Below are positions 42,906 through 52,952 of a stretch of DNA of 64,000 nt, one piece after another (position 1 is the stretch's first letter; every line of letters starts with the position of its first letter). The DNA is taken from NCBI RefSeq assembly GCF_031884435.1, contig NZ_CP134779.1, positions 62,001-126,000 of the forward strand. The letters run 5' to 3'. Under the pieces are notes generated by a model. It searched no databases, was not told where the DNA came from, and saw only the letters and a list, made by a program, of their open reading frames with translations. This stretch comes from Bosea sp. 685 (GTDB lineage Bacteria > Pseudomonadota > Alphaproteobacteria > Rhizobiales > Beijerinckiaceae). The position numbers and the translations under genes were made by a program.

Positions 42906-44235
42906 CCAAACTACCATGCCTGACCAGACCAGCGTGCTGGCGCCGAACTTCACCACCGATCCCTATTGGTGGGATGCGGCTCCGCCCGAGGCGGCGCGCG
43001 ATCCCTTGCCGACGCAGACCGACGTGCTTGTCGTCGGCTCCGGTTATTGCGGTCTCTCGGCCGCGGCCGAGCTTGCCCGCAACGGCGTCGACGTGACCGT
43101 GGTCGATGCCGAGGAATTGGGGGCAGGTGCCTCGACACGCTCTGGCGGCATGGTCTCCAGCGGTCAGAAGCTCGTCATCGGCGGCGCGATCAAGGGCGTC
43201 GATGCCGCGCGGATGGAGCGGCTGCTGGAGGATTCGCTCGCCTCCTACGATCATCTCAAGACATTGATCCGCGAGCAGGGGCTCGATGCCGATCTCGCCG
43301 TGCTCGGGCGCTATTTCGGCGCGCATGTGCCCAGCCATTACGACCGCTTGCGCCGGCAGGGCGAGCTCCTGGCGAAGCATACCGGCGTCACCGTCCACGA
43401 CATCCCCAAGGCCCGCCAGCACGAGATCACCGCGACGGATTTCTACCATGGCGGCATCGTCATCGACGATTATGGCGGGCTTCATCCGGCGAAATACCAC
43501 CGCGCGCTGCGCCACCTCGCAGCCGCCAATGGCGCGACCCTGCGCTCGCATGCGCCGGTGCTAAAGGTCGGCCCGGCCGAGGGCGGTTTCCACAGGGTCG
43601 AGACCGGTCGCGGCATGATCCGCGCCCGCAACGTCTTCTTCGGCACCAATGGCTACACCGACAAGGCGCGGCCCTATCTGCAACGCCGCATCGTGCCGGT
43701 GCGCAGTTACCAGATCGCGACCGAGCCGCTGCCACCCGAGCTGATGGCCGAGATCAATCCCGGCCGGCGCATGATCACCGACAGCAAGCGCGAGTTGATC
43801 TATAGTCGCCCCTCGCCGGACGGCACGCGCATCCTCTTCGGCAGCCGGCCGGGCATGTTCAGCATGGCGGAGCGCGAGGCCGCACTGAGACTCCACGCGA
43901 TGATGCTGAAGGTCTGGCCACAGCTCGCGGACTACAAGGTCACGCATTGCTGGAGCGGCAAGGTCGGCATGACCGCCGACAAGATCGCCCATATGGGCCG
44001 CCGCGACGGCGTCGATTTCGCCATCGGCTGCAACGGCAACGGCGTCGCGCTGATGAGCTATCTCGGCCATCAATCGGCGCTGAAGCTGCTGGGCCGGCAG
44101 AACCGGGCCTGTGCCTTCGACGATCCGGCCTTCCCGCAGGTGCCGCTCTATAACGGCACGCCCTGGTTCCTGCCGATCGTCAGCGGCTGGTATCATCTGC
44201 AGGATGCGATCGACCGGCGTATGGCGCGGTTTTAG
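42898..44235 (+). CDS. FAD-dependent oxidoreductase, DadA/PuuB-like
   Basis: A 445-residue DAO-superfamily enzyme. FAD motif VVGSGYCGLSAAAELARNG near residue 45, then the RSGGMVSSG active-site block, and late VDFAIGCNGNGVALMSYLG. It is of the class that oxidises amino acids or gamma-glutamyl-amines to imines, without a signal peptide. The first codons are a direct duplication (MPDQTTMPDQTS), giving two possible starts 18 bases apart; the first has GGGAGG upstream. It ends the operon from 37056. The substrate is probably the amine product of the lyase reaction, which is an inference. Confidence 0.82.
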   Translation: MPDQTTMPDQTSVLAPNFTTDPYWWDAAPPEAARDPLPTQTDVLVVGSGYCGLSAAAELARNGVDVTVVDAEELGAGASTRSGGMVSSGQKLVIGGAIKGVDAARMERLLEDSLASYDHLKTLIREQGLDADLAVLGRYFGAHVPSHYDRLRRQGELLAKHTGVTVHDIPKARQHEITATDFYHGGIVIDDYGGLHPAKYHRALRHLAAANGATLRSHAPVLKVGPAEGGFHRVETGRGMIRARNVFFGTNGYTDKARPYLQRRIVPVRSYQIATEPLPPELMAEINPGRRMITDSKRELIYSRPSPDGTRILFGSRPGMFSMAEREAALRLHAMMLKVWPQLADYKVTHCWSGKVGMTADKIAHMGRRDGVDFAIGCNGNGVALMSYLGHQSALKLLGRQNRACAFDDPAFPQVPLYNGTPWFLPIVSGWYHLQDAIDRRMARF

Positions 44236-44250
44236 GGCGCCCGCTCGTTT

Positions 44251-45648
44251 TCAGATGTGGATGGCGTGACCCAGCGCCATCAAGGCCGCTTCCTGCACGG
44301 CTTCGCCAAGCGTCGGATGGGCGTGGATCGTGCCGGCGATGTCCTCCAGCGTCGCGCCCATCTCGATGGCGAGGCCGAAGGTCGAGGACAGCTCCGAGAC
44401 ACCCTGGCCGACTGCCTGGATGCCGAGCACCAGCTGCGTCTGCGCCTGCGCGACGATGCGGACAAAGCCCTGCTCGCCGTGCCGGGTCATGGCCCGGCCA
44501 TTGGCTGCGAAAGGGAATTTCCCGGTCTTGATCGCGAGCCCGGCCTTGCTGGCCTCCTCCGGCGAGAGGCCGGCTGACACGATCTCGGGATCGGTGAAGC
44601 AGACCGCCGGAATGCAGCGCTTGTCCCAGGCGCGCGGCAGACCGGCGGCGATCTCGGCCACCATCTCGCCCTGGGCCATGGCGCGATGCGCCAGCATCGG
44701 CTCGCCGGTGACGTCGCCGATGGCATGGATGCCGCGCATCGAGGTCTCGCAGCGCTCGCCGATGCGGATGAAGCGGCCATCCATGTCGAGCACGAGTTCC
44801 TCGAGGCCGAGCCCGCTGGTGACCGGCGCCCGGCCGACCGTGACGAGGACCTTGTCGGCTTCGATGCGCTTTTCTTCACCCTCAGCGGTTTCGATGAGCA
44901 GCGCGTCGCCCTTTGGCGTCATGCCGCGGGCTTTCGCGCCGAGCAGGACCTCGACGCCGAGGCTGGCGAGGTGTTTTGCGACGGGCGCGGTCAGTTCGGC
45001 GTCATAGAGCGGCAGGATGCTTGCCTGAGCCTCGACGACCGTGACTTTCGCGCCGAGCTTGGCGAAGGCGGTGCCGAGTTCCAGCCCGATATAGCCGCCG
45101 CCGACCACGGCAAGGCGCCTGGGAACCTCGGTCAGCGCCAACGCGCCGGTCGAGGAGATGACATTGCCGCCGAAGGGCAGGAAGGGCAGTTCGACCGGAG
45201 CCGAACCCGTCGCGATCACGATCGTCTCGGCCTTGATCGTCCGCGGTCCGGTCTCGGTCTCGACGATGAGGGTCTTGCCGTCGCGGAAGCGGGCGCGGCC
45301 ATGAACGATCTTGACCTTGGACTTGCGCAGCAGCGCGGCGACGCCGTTGTTGAGACGCTGGACGATGCCGTCCTTCCAGGCCACGGCCTGCTTCAGGTCG
45401 AGCTTGGGAGCCGAGGCCGTGAGACCGAAGGGCGTCTTGCCGGCGGCGGCATGGGCTGCCTTCTCGAATTCCTCGGCGACATGGATCATCGCCTTGGAGG
45501 GAATGCAGCCGACATTGAGGCAGCTGCCGCCGAGCTTGGTGCTCTCGACGATGACGGTGTCGAGGCCGAGCTGGCCGGCGCGGATGGCGCAGACATAACC
45601 GCCGGGACCGGCACCGATGACGAGCAGCTTGCAGGTGATTTCTGTCAT
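44251..45648 (-). CDS. lpdA: Dihydrolipoyl dehydrogenase (E3)
   Basis: A 465-residue FAD/NAD+ enzyme that reoxidises the lipoyl group of 2-oxoacid dehydrogenase complexes. The FAD motif [19 protein letters not shown] starts the protein, the redox-active disulfide is in [13 protein letters not shown], and the catalytic His-Glu pair is in [13 protein letters not shown]. The ATG at 45648 is chosen; the frame extends upstream to 45735 through a palindromic repeat. It is the last gene of the bkd operon and converges with the FAD gene at 44235. Confidence 0.95.
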   Translation of the reverse strand: MTEITCKLLVIGAGPGGYVCAIRAGQLGLDTVIVESTKLGGSCLNVGCIPSKAMIHVAEEFEKAAHAAAGKTPFGLTASAPKLDLKQAVAWKDGIVQRLNNGVAALLRKSKVKIVHGRARFRDGKTLIVETETGPRTIKAETIVIATGSAPVELPFLPFGGNVISSTGALALTEVPRRLAVVGGGYIGLELGTAFAKLGAKVTVVEAQASILPLYDAELTAPVAKHLASLGVEVLLGAKARGMTPKGDALLIETAEGEEKRIEADKVLVTVGRAPVTSGLGLEELVLDMDGRFIRIGERCETSMRGIHAIGDVTGEPMLAHRAMAQGEMVAEIAAGLPRAWDKRCIPAVCFTDPEIVSAGLSPEEASKAGLAIKTGKFPFAANGRAMTRHGEQGFVRIVAQAQTQLVLGIQAVGQGVSELSSTFGLAIEMGATLEDIAGTIHAHPTLGEAVQEAALMALGHAIHI

Positions 45649-45696
45649 GGCCTCTTCTCCACCTGCACTCGAACCGTTTTGCGCCTGAACCACAGG

Positions 45697-45801
45697 GTCG
45701 TCCCGGACGCAGCGAAGCGGAGATCCGGGACCCATGCCTGAGCATAGTTCGGCAATGCTCCGGCATGGGTCCCGGGTCGAGCTTCGCCCGCCCGGGACGA
45801 C
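45697..45801. repeat. Intergenic palindromic repeat, family A, copy 4
   Basis: Inverted ends GTCGTCCCGGACG and GCCCGGGACGACGC, with the inner pair GGGACCCATGCC / GGCATGGGTCCC around AGCATAGTTCGGCAATGCT. It separates the E2 and E3 genes within the bkd operon and would fold into a long hairpin in the transcript. Confidence 0.8.
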
Positions 45802-45831
45802 GCGGAGGTTCTTGCGCGTCGTCCGGACACT

Positions 45832-47181
45832 TCAGACATCGATGAACAGCGTGGCCGGATTCTCCAGCAGCTCCTTGAGGCGCTGCACGAAGATGGCGGC
45901 ATCCCAGCCATCGATGACGCGATGGTCGAAGCTCGAGGACAGGTTCATCATCTTGCGCGGCACGAAGGTCGTGCCGTCCCAGACCGGCCGGATCATCATC
46001 TTGTTGACGCCGACGATCGCGACCTCCGGATAGTTGATCACCGGGGTCGTCGCGATGCCACCGAGCGCGCCGAGCGAGGTGATGGTGATGGTCGAGCCGG
46101 TGAGTTCGTCACGTGTCGCGGTGCCGTCCCGCGCCCGCTCGGCGATGCGGTTGAGTTCGATGCCGCAGCCCCAGATGTCGCGTGCTTCGGCATGCTTCAC
46201 CACCGGCACCATCAGCCCTGTCGGTGTTTGCGTCGCGATGCCGATATGGATGCCGGCATGCTGGTGGATGATGCCGGCATCGTCGTCATAGAGCGCGTTG
46301 AGGTTCGGCTGCTCGGAGATCGCCTTCACCATCGCCCGCATCAGGAAGGGCAGTAGCGTCAGCTTCGGGCGTTCGGGCGCAGGCTTTTTGTTCAACGTCG
46401 CGCGCAGATCCTCGAGCGGGGTGACGTTGATCTCCTCGACGATGGTGATGTGCGGGATGCGCGATTTCGACAGCGCCATCTTCTCGGCGATCTTGCGCCT
46501 GAGGCCGACGACCTTGATGTCTGTGACGGCGCTCTTTTGGGACAGGCCAGGCGCGCGCTCGGCCTCGGGGCCGCGCAGCAGGAAGGTGTCGAGATCCTCA
46601 TGCAGGATGCGGCCTGCCGGGCCTGTGCCGGCGAGCTGGCGCAGATCGATGCCGGCCTCGCGCGCCTTCAGGCGTACCGCCGGCGAAGCGAGCGGCTTTT
46701 CGCCGGGCGCGCGGCGCGGCGAGAGGTTTTGAGCGGTCGCCTGGACCACGCCGCGCGTGGGCTTGGGCACCGTCATCGCCTTGGGCGGCTCGACGGTCGG
46801 CGCGGGTTTTTGCGCTTCGGCTTTGGGTGCTTCGGCTTTCGCAGTTGGGGCTTCGGCCACTGCGACCGGCTTTGAGGCGGGCTTGGGTGCTTCCTTGGGC
46901 GTTTCGAGCTCGGCTGCTGGCTCCTCCGCGCCGGCCGCGCCCGCGACCTTGAGCTTCACCAGGGCCGAGCCGATCGCGACGGTGTCGCCGATTTCGGCGC
47001 CGATCCAGGTGACCTCACCATCGACGGGGGAGGGAATCTCGACGGTTGCCTTGTCGGTCATCACAGCGGCGAGCAGGTCATCCTCGCGGATGATGTCGCC
47101 GATTTTGACGTGCCATTCGACCAGTTCCGCCTCGGCGATGCCTTCGCCGACATCGGGCAGCTTGATGATGCGCTCGGCCAT
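45832..47181 (-). CDS. bkdB: Branched-chain 2-oxoacid dehydrogenase E2 (dihydrolipoyl transacylase)
   Basis: A 449-residue E2 core. Residues 1-80 form one lipoyl domain with the lipoylated Lys in VMTDKATVEIPSP. An Ala/Pro/Lys-rich linker follows (~85-150), then a peripheral subunit-binding domain (SPAVRLKAREAGIDLRQLAG), then the catalytic domain ending in SFDHRVIDGWDAA (His and Asp of the active site). The ATG at 47181 shares one base with the E1beta stop. It acts with E1 and E3 in Val/Leu/Ile oxidation. Confidence 0.94.
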   Translation of the reverse strand: MAERIIKLPDVGEGIAEAELVEWHVKIGDIIREDDLLAAVMTDKATVEIPSPVDGEVTWIGAEIGDTVAIGSALVKLKVAGAAGAEEPAAELETPKEAPKPASKPVAVAEAPTAKAEAPKAEAQKPAPTVEPPKAMTVPKPTRGVVQATAQNLSPRRAPGEKPLASPAVRLKAREAGIDLRQLAGTGPAGRILHEDLDTFLLRGPEAERAPGLSQKSAVTDIKVVGLRRKIAEKMALSKSRIPHITIVEEINVTPLEDLRATLNKKPAPERPKLTLLPFLMRAMVKAISEQPNLNALYDDDAGIIHQHAGIHIGIATQTPTGLMVPVVKHAEARDIWGCGIELNRIAERARDGTATRDELTGSTITITSLGALGGIATTPVINYPEVAIVGVNKMMIRPVWDGTTFVPRKMMNLSSSFDHRVIDGWDAAIFVQRLKELLENPATLFIDV

Positions 47182-48197
47182 CAGCGGCTCTCCATGATCT
47201 GGCGAAGGGCCGCCCCGACGCGGGCGGGGCCGGGGAAGTAGTCCCATTCCTGCGCATGCGGATAGGGCGTGTCCCAGCCGGTGACGCGCATCACCGGCGC
47301 CTCGAGATGGTAGAAGCAGTGCTCCTGCACCAGCGCGGTCAGCTCCGCGCCGAAGCCTGATGTCAGCGTCGCCTCATGCAGCACGATGCAGCGGCCGGTC
47401 TTCTGGACCGAGGCCAGGATCGCGTCGAGATCGAGCGGCAGCAGCGTGCGCAGGTCGATCACCTCCGCATCGATGCCGCTTTCCTCGACGGCGGCGAGCG
47501 CGACATGGACCATGGTGCCATAGGTCACGATGGTGACGGCTGTGCCCTCGCGGCGGATCGCGGCCTTGCCGAGCGGCAGGGCGAAATGCCCGTCGGGCAC
47601 CTCGCCCAGATCATGCTTCGACCAGGGCGTCACCGGCCGATCGTGATGGCCGTCGAAGGGGCCGTTATAGAGCCGCTTCGGCTCGAGGAAGATCACGGGA
47701 TCTGGATCCTCGATCGCTGCGATCAGCAGGCCCTTGGCGTCATAGGGGTTGGACGGCACCACGGTCTTCAACCCCGAGACATGGGTGAAGAGCGCTTCGG
47801 GGCTCTGGCTGTGGGTCTGCCCGCCGAAGATGCCGCCGCCCGTGGGCATGCGGATGACAAGCGGGCAGGTGAAATCGCCGGCCGAGCGGTAGCGCAATCG
47901 TGCCGCTTCCGAGACGATCTGGTCATAGGCCGGATACATGTAGTCGGCGAACTGGATCTCGACGCAGGGGCGCAGCCCATAGGCCGCCATGCCGATCGCG
48001 GTGCCGACGATGCCGGCCTCGCTGATCGGCGCATCAAAACAGCGATTGACGCCGTATTTCTGCTGCAGCCCATGGGTGCAGCGGAAGACGCCGCCAAAGA
48101 AGCCGACATCCTCGCCATAGACCACGACATTCTCGTCGCGCCCCATCGAGACGTCCAGGCCAGAGCGGATCGCCTCGATCATCGTCATGCGCGGCAT
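47181..48197 (-). CDS. bkdA2: Branched-chain 2-oxoacid dehydrogenase E1 beta subunit
   Basis: A 338-residue transketolase-fold beta subunit. Features: VYGEDVGFFGGVFRCTHGLQ near the start (cofactor-site Glu in the family), FDAPISEAGIVGTAIGMA, EIQFADYMYPAYDQIVSEAA and LPLDLDAILASVQKTGR. The ATG at 48197 is the canonical start; extra residues up to 48266 run into the palindromic repeat. It ends in a one-base overlap with the E2 gene. Confidence 0.94.
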   Translation of the reverse strand: MPRMTMIEAIRSGLDVSMGRDENVVVYGEDVGFFGGVFRCTHGLQQKYGVNRCFDAPISEAGIVGTAIGMAAYGLRPCVEIQFADYMYPAYDQIVSEAARLRYRSAGDFTCPLVIRMPTGGGIFGGQTHSQSPEALFTHVSGLKTVVPSNPYDAKGLLIAAIEDPDPVIFLEPKRLYNGPFDGHHDRPVTPWSKHDLGEVPDGHFALPLGKAAIRREGTAVTIVTYGTMVHVALAAVEESGIDAEVIDLRTLLPLDLDAILASVQKTGRCIVLHEATLTSGFGAELTALVQEHCFYHLEAPVMRVTGWDTPYPHAQEWDYFPGPARVGAALRQIMESR

Positions 48198-48236
48198 CAG
48201 ACGAGACCTCCAAGAGCGAGGCGGCGGAAGCATTTC

Positions 48237-48327
48237 GTCATGGTCGGCCTTGTGCCGACCATCCACGTCTTCCCTGGGCGAAGGTGGCGTTCAAGACGTG
48301 GATGCTCGCCACAAGGGCGAGCATGAC
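48237..48327. repeat. Long near-perfect inverted repeat within the bkd operon
   Basis: Two 35-base arms (48237-48271 and 48293-48327) are complementary with only about four mismatches; a 21-base loop separates them. Each arm also holds a smaller palindrome (ATGGTCGGCCTTGTGCCGAC and ATGCTCGCCACAAGGGCGAG). It lies between the E1alpha and E1beta genes, in the transcribed strand of the operon, and would form a very strong hairpin. Confidence 0.85.
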
Positions 48328-48356
48328 GGCGAGGGAGACGACGCGAAGCAACCATC

Positions 48357-49831
<1,475 letters not shown>

Positions 49832-49902
49832 CGCTCTCTCCCTCGACCAAAAGGCTAGCCCGTCCCGGGAAAAGAAACCTCCCGTAAAAGCCCGCTTCAT
49901 GG

Positions 49903-49953
49903 CATTCTAGCGGAATGATCTTCTGCAGATCGCGCTTTTGACAGAATGGATTC
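49903..49953. promoter_or_regulatory. Candidate Lrp/BkdR binding sites between regulator and bkd operon
   Basis: Two inverted motifs lie just upstream of the regulator gene: CATTC-N5-GAATG (49903-49917) and GAATGGATTC (49944-49953). Divergent Lrp-type regulators usually bind such dyads to control themselves and the bkd operon. Only the palindromes themselves are seen; no binding is shown. Confidence 0.35.
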
Positions 49954-49956
49954 CCG

Positions 49957-50451
49957 ATGGCTGCGAAACCCAAACGCCCTGACGATCTCGATGCCATCGA
50001 CCGGCGGATTCTGTCGGCGCTGCGGGCCGATGGGCGCCTGACCACGCAGGCGCTGGCCGAGAAGGTCGGGCTCTCGCCCTCGCCCTGTTGGACGCGGGTC
50101 AAGCGGCTCGAGGAGAGCGGCGTCATCGAGAACTATGTCGCGGTGCTCAACCACGGCGCGCTCGGGTTCAGCAACACCGTCTTCGTCGAGGTGACGCTCG
50201 ACAAGCATGACGACAAGGTGCTCGACCTGTTCGGCGAGGCGCTGGCGCGGACGCCTGAGGTCATCGAGGCCTATCTCGTCACCGGCGACTATGATTTTCT
50301 GGTCAAGGTCGTGGTCAGCGGCACCGACCATTACGAGCGCTTCCTGCGCGAGACGCTCTACCGCCTGCCCGGCATTCGGCAGACGCGGACGACCTTCGGG
50401 CTGAGGGCGCTGAAGCGCGCCATCTCAGTCGACCCGCTGCAGATGCGCTGA
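49957..50451 (+). CDS. bkdR: Lrp/AsnC-family transcriptional regulator (BkdR-like)
   Basis: A 164-residue Lrp-type regulator: helix-turn-helix in residues 12-60 (DDLDAIDRRILSALRADG ... TRVKRLEESG) and a RAM ligand-binding domain (EVTLDKHDDKVLDLFGEALAR ... VSGTDHYERFL). It is divergent from the bkd operon, as is BkdR in Pseudomonas, so it probably senses branched-chain amino acids and activates bkd. Convergent with the aminopeptidase gene. Confidence 0.88.
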   Translation: MAAKPKRPDDLDAIDRRILSALRADGRLTTQALAEKVGLSPSPCWTRVKRLEESGVIENYVAVLNHGALGFSNTVFVEVTLDKHDDKVLDLFGEALARTPEVIEAYLVTGDYDFLVKVVVSGTDHYERFLRETLYRLPGIRQTRTTFGLRALKRAISVDPLQMR

Positions 50452-50474
50452 GAGACCGTTCGGGTCGGGGCGGC

Positions 50475-51731
50475 TTACGCCCATTCGCCCTTCCTGAAGA
50501 CGGGCACGGCGGTGCCGTCGGCGTGCAGGCCGTCGATGTCGACCTGGTCCGAGCCGATCATCCAGTCGATATGGATAAAGCTCTTATTGCCACCCTGCTC
50601 GGCGATCTGCTCGGGCGTCAGCTTCGCGCCATCGATGAAGCATTTCGAATAGCACTGGCCGAGCGCGATGTGGCAGGCGGCGTTCTCGTCGAAGAGCGTG
50701 TTGAAGAACAGAAGCCCGCTTTTCGAGATCGGCGAGGAATGCGGCACCAGGGCGACCTCGCCGAGGCGGCGCGAGCCGTCATCGGTGTCGAGCACCTTGT
50801 TCAGGACCTCCTCGCCGCGCGTGGCCTTGGCCTCGACGATGCGGCCCTCCTCGAAGCGCACCGCGATGTTGTCGATCAGCGTGCCCTGATAGGAGAGCGG
50901 CTTGGTGCTGGAGACATGGCCCTGGACACGCCGGGCATGGGGCGTGGTGAAGACCTCTTCGGTCGGGATGTTGGCGTTGCAGGTGACGCCGTTCTTGGCG
51001 GTGGAGGAGCCGCCCTGCCATTCATGGCCGTCGGCCAGTCCGACCGTCAGATCCGTGCCGGGCCCGCGGAAGCGAAGCGCCTGGAAGCGCTGCCCGTTGA
51101 GCCATTCCCTGCGGCTGCGCAGCGCGGCGTTGTGGTTGGTCCAGGCCGCGATCGGATCGTCGAGATCGACGCGCGAGGCCGCGAAGATGGCGTCGGCGAG
51201 CTTGGCGACCGCGATCTCCTCGGCATCATCGGGAAAGACCTGCCTGGCCCAGGAAGCGCTTGGAAAAGCGAGGATGTTCCAGTTGATGTCGAAGCCGGTG
51301 ATCTTCTCCAGGGCGGGACGATAGGCGATGGAGTTGGCCTTGCTGGCGCGCCCGACCTTGGCTGCGTCCTCGCCCGAGAGCAGCATCGGATTATCGCCGA
51401 CGACGGCGAGCCGCGCCGTATTGTTGGCGAAGGCTTTTGCCACGCCCTCATGGAGCCAGCCGGCGGCGCGGTCGAAGCTTTCATCGGGCGCAAAACGATA
51501 GCGCGCCAGCGTGATCTCCTCATCCGAGAAGATCGGCGTCACCAAGCCGGCGCCGGCCTTGTAGGCATGCTCGGCGATGCGGCGCACCAGCGGCAGCGCG
51601 GCGATCGGCGCCGTCAGGAACAGATCCTGGCCAGGTTGCAGGTTGAGCCCGACCCGGATGGCGACTTCGGCGAGCTTGTCGAGCTTCACGGGGTCGATCG
51701 CGGGAGAGGTGACGGGCTGGTGCATGGTCAT
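50475..51731 (-). CDS. M29-family aminopeptidase
   Basis: A ~418-residue metallo-aminopeptidase of family M29 (AmpS/PepS-like). Metal ligands appear in RRLGEVALV, FNTLFDENAACHIALGQCY and KSFIHIDWMIGS; the last part GSDQVDIDGLHADGT is typical. No signal peptide, so a cytosolic role in peptide breakdown is expected. The ATG at 51731 is chosen, followed two codons later by another ATG. The ribosome site is weak, so the start may be a few codons either way. Confidence 0.88.
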   Translation of the reverse strand: MTMHQPVTSPAIDPVKLDKLAEVAIRVGLNLQPGQDLFLTAPIAALPLVRRIAEHAYKAGAGLVTPIFSDEEITLARYRFAPDESFDRAAGWLHEGVAKAFANNTARLAVVGDNPMLLSGEDAAKVGRASKANSIAYRPALEKITGFDINWNILAFPSASWARQVFPDDAEEIAVAKLADAIFAASRVDLDDPIAAWTNHNAALRSRREWLNGQRFQALRFRGPGTDLTVGLADGHEWQGGSSTAKNGVTCNANIPTEEVFTTPHARRVQGHVSSTKPLSYQGTLIDNIAVRFEEGRIVEAKATRGEEVLNKVLDTDDGSRRLGEVALVPHSSPISKSGLLFFNTLFDENAACHIALGQCYSKCFIDGAKLTPEQIAEQGGNKSFIHIDWMIGSDQVDIDGLHADGTAVPVFRKGEWA

Positions 51732-52029
51732 GGGAAGTCGATCCGGCTCAGATTCGGGCGAGGGGCCCATTGCTCGCGGAAATCACCGCCGGGTCAACCT
51801 CACCGAGCCCCCGGCGGCGGTTGCAAGGCGGCGCTGCGATGAAAAGCGCGTGAGCGTCGGATCAAGCGCCTCGCTGATGCGTTGCGCCTTCGACCTGCTG
51901 AAACGCGCTGCGATGACCATCGAAACGGAAGCGCCAGACCGGGCGGCGGAACAGCCGAAAGCTCTTGCAGACGGGTGGAAACGGGAGGCTCGGCATGAGG
52001 ACAACAATAGCTGGGCGGAGCGAGGCACA
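51732..52029. other. Intergenic stretch, 298 bases, little content seen
   Basis: Between the aminopeptidase start and a small secreted-protein gene. Both promoters probably lie here. A frame continues upstream of the secreted-protein start, but its beginning has no ribosome site. I see no repeat of the window's families and no other feature. Confidence 0.5.
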
Positions 52030-52449
52030 ATGAGGCTGATTTCCACACTGGGGGTGTCGCTCATGGCGGCCCTGCTCGCCGCGCTTCCAGCGAATGCGCA
52101 GCTTGTCGGGACGCCAGGCAATGGCCCGCTCACGCCCGATGGACCTCGGCGCGGTCTCGGTCCGCCCTCGATCACCGATAATGTGCCCGATCTCCGATTG
52201 CACTCGGATGGAGGCGGCATTCCCGGTGCGGGGCCGCCGGTCGATTATGGCCGCCGCGACATCGGCCCCTATGGGCGCCCGCAATCGCTGGGATATTTCG
52301 ACGCCAGGACAAACCGCCCCCCACGGCTCGGCCGTCGCTGCCAGAGCGAGCGGAGGGTTTGCGTTCTGGCGAGCCCGGCGCCTGTCGCAACCGGATGCTC
52401 ATGTCGCTTTCCAACTGGCGGACGGGCGCGGGGCCAGGTTGTCCGGTGA
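52030..52449 (+). CDS. Small secreted protein with Cys-rich tail, unknown function
   Basis: A 139-residue protein with a clear signal peptide (MRLISTLGVSLMAALLAALP, then ANAQ). The mature part is Gly/Pro-rich (LTPDGPRRGLGPPSITDN) and ends in a cysteine cluster (RRCQSERRVCVLASP ... GCSCRF). Cys-rich tails of the form C-x6-C ... C-x-C occur in small exported proteins of Rhizobiales. The ATG at 52030 has GAGG four bases upstream. No partner genes and no known family. Confidence 0.6.
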   Translation: MRLISTLGVSLMAALLAALPANAQLVGTPGNGPLTPDGPRRGLGPPSITDNVPDLRLHSDGGGIPGAGPPVDYGRRDIGPYGRPQSLGYFDARTNRPPRLGRRCQSERRVCVLASPAPVATGCSCRFPTGGRARGQVVR

Positions 52450-52615
52450 GGTCTGGAACGCGACCTGAGGTCCGCATTGAAGTCGAGCGGCGGTCGTCAA
52501 ACCGCAACCCGTGCCGAGGTCCCCAAATCAACGGTTCGTGAGATAGCGCACGGCTTGCGGAAGCGGAATGGCGGACTATCTCTTCTTCAAAGGGGTCACT
52601 TGGCGGAGGGATATA

Positions 52616-52822
52616 ATGCTCCACGAGAGACTAAGGGAATTCCGGTGCAAATCGGTCGAGAAAGCGCGGGAAGCAGGCATCCCGGCCTATTTCCTCGATG
52701 AGTCCGATGGCGTTCTGCGTGTCCTGCCGGATGGCAGGAAAGAGCGCATTCTGGTCAGCGAAGGGCTGCTTGTCGTTCTGCCGGCAGGCAAGATGCGGTT
52801 TCCGCAGGTCGGCCCAAGCTGA
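52616..52822 (+). CDS. Small hypothetical protein
   Basis: A 68-residue protein I do not recognise. The ATG at 52616 has GGAGGG five bases upstream; the frame is open from 52568. It begins with a short helical stretch (HERLREFRCKSVEKARE) and continues with beta-strand-like stretches (GVLRVLPDGRKERILVSEG, LLVVLPAGKMRFP). It has no signal peptide. A stem-loop follows 31 bases downstream. The neighbourhood appears less GC-rich by eye than the rest of the window. Confidence 0.65.
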   Translation: MLHERLREFRCKSVEKAREAGIPAYFLDESDGVLRVLPDGRKERILVSEGLLVVLPAGKMRFPQVGPS

Positions 52823-52853
52823 CGCCCGATTCAGCGGCAACGAAGAATATCTG

Positions 52854-52884
52854 AGAAGCGACGTCCGGTTTGGACGTCGCTTCT
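52854..52884 (+). terminator. Perfect stem-loop after the small hypothetical gene
   Basis: Thirteen perfect base pairs (AGAAGCGACGTCC / GGACGTCGCTTCT) with a five-base loop, followed by CTACC rather than a T tract. It probably ends the small gene's transcript or shields it from the convergent MCE gene. Confidence 0.6.
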
Positions 52885-52952
52885 ACCTGGAATGCCTTCA
52901 GGTTGGTCATCGGCAATTAGCTCGGCTGGCAACTGGCGGTAGCATGCCGTGG

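Noticed and set aside
49938..49943. TTGACA as -35 of the Lrp gene
   Set aside because: Only 13 bases from the start codon, so no -10 and no transcription start can fit before the ATG.
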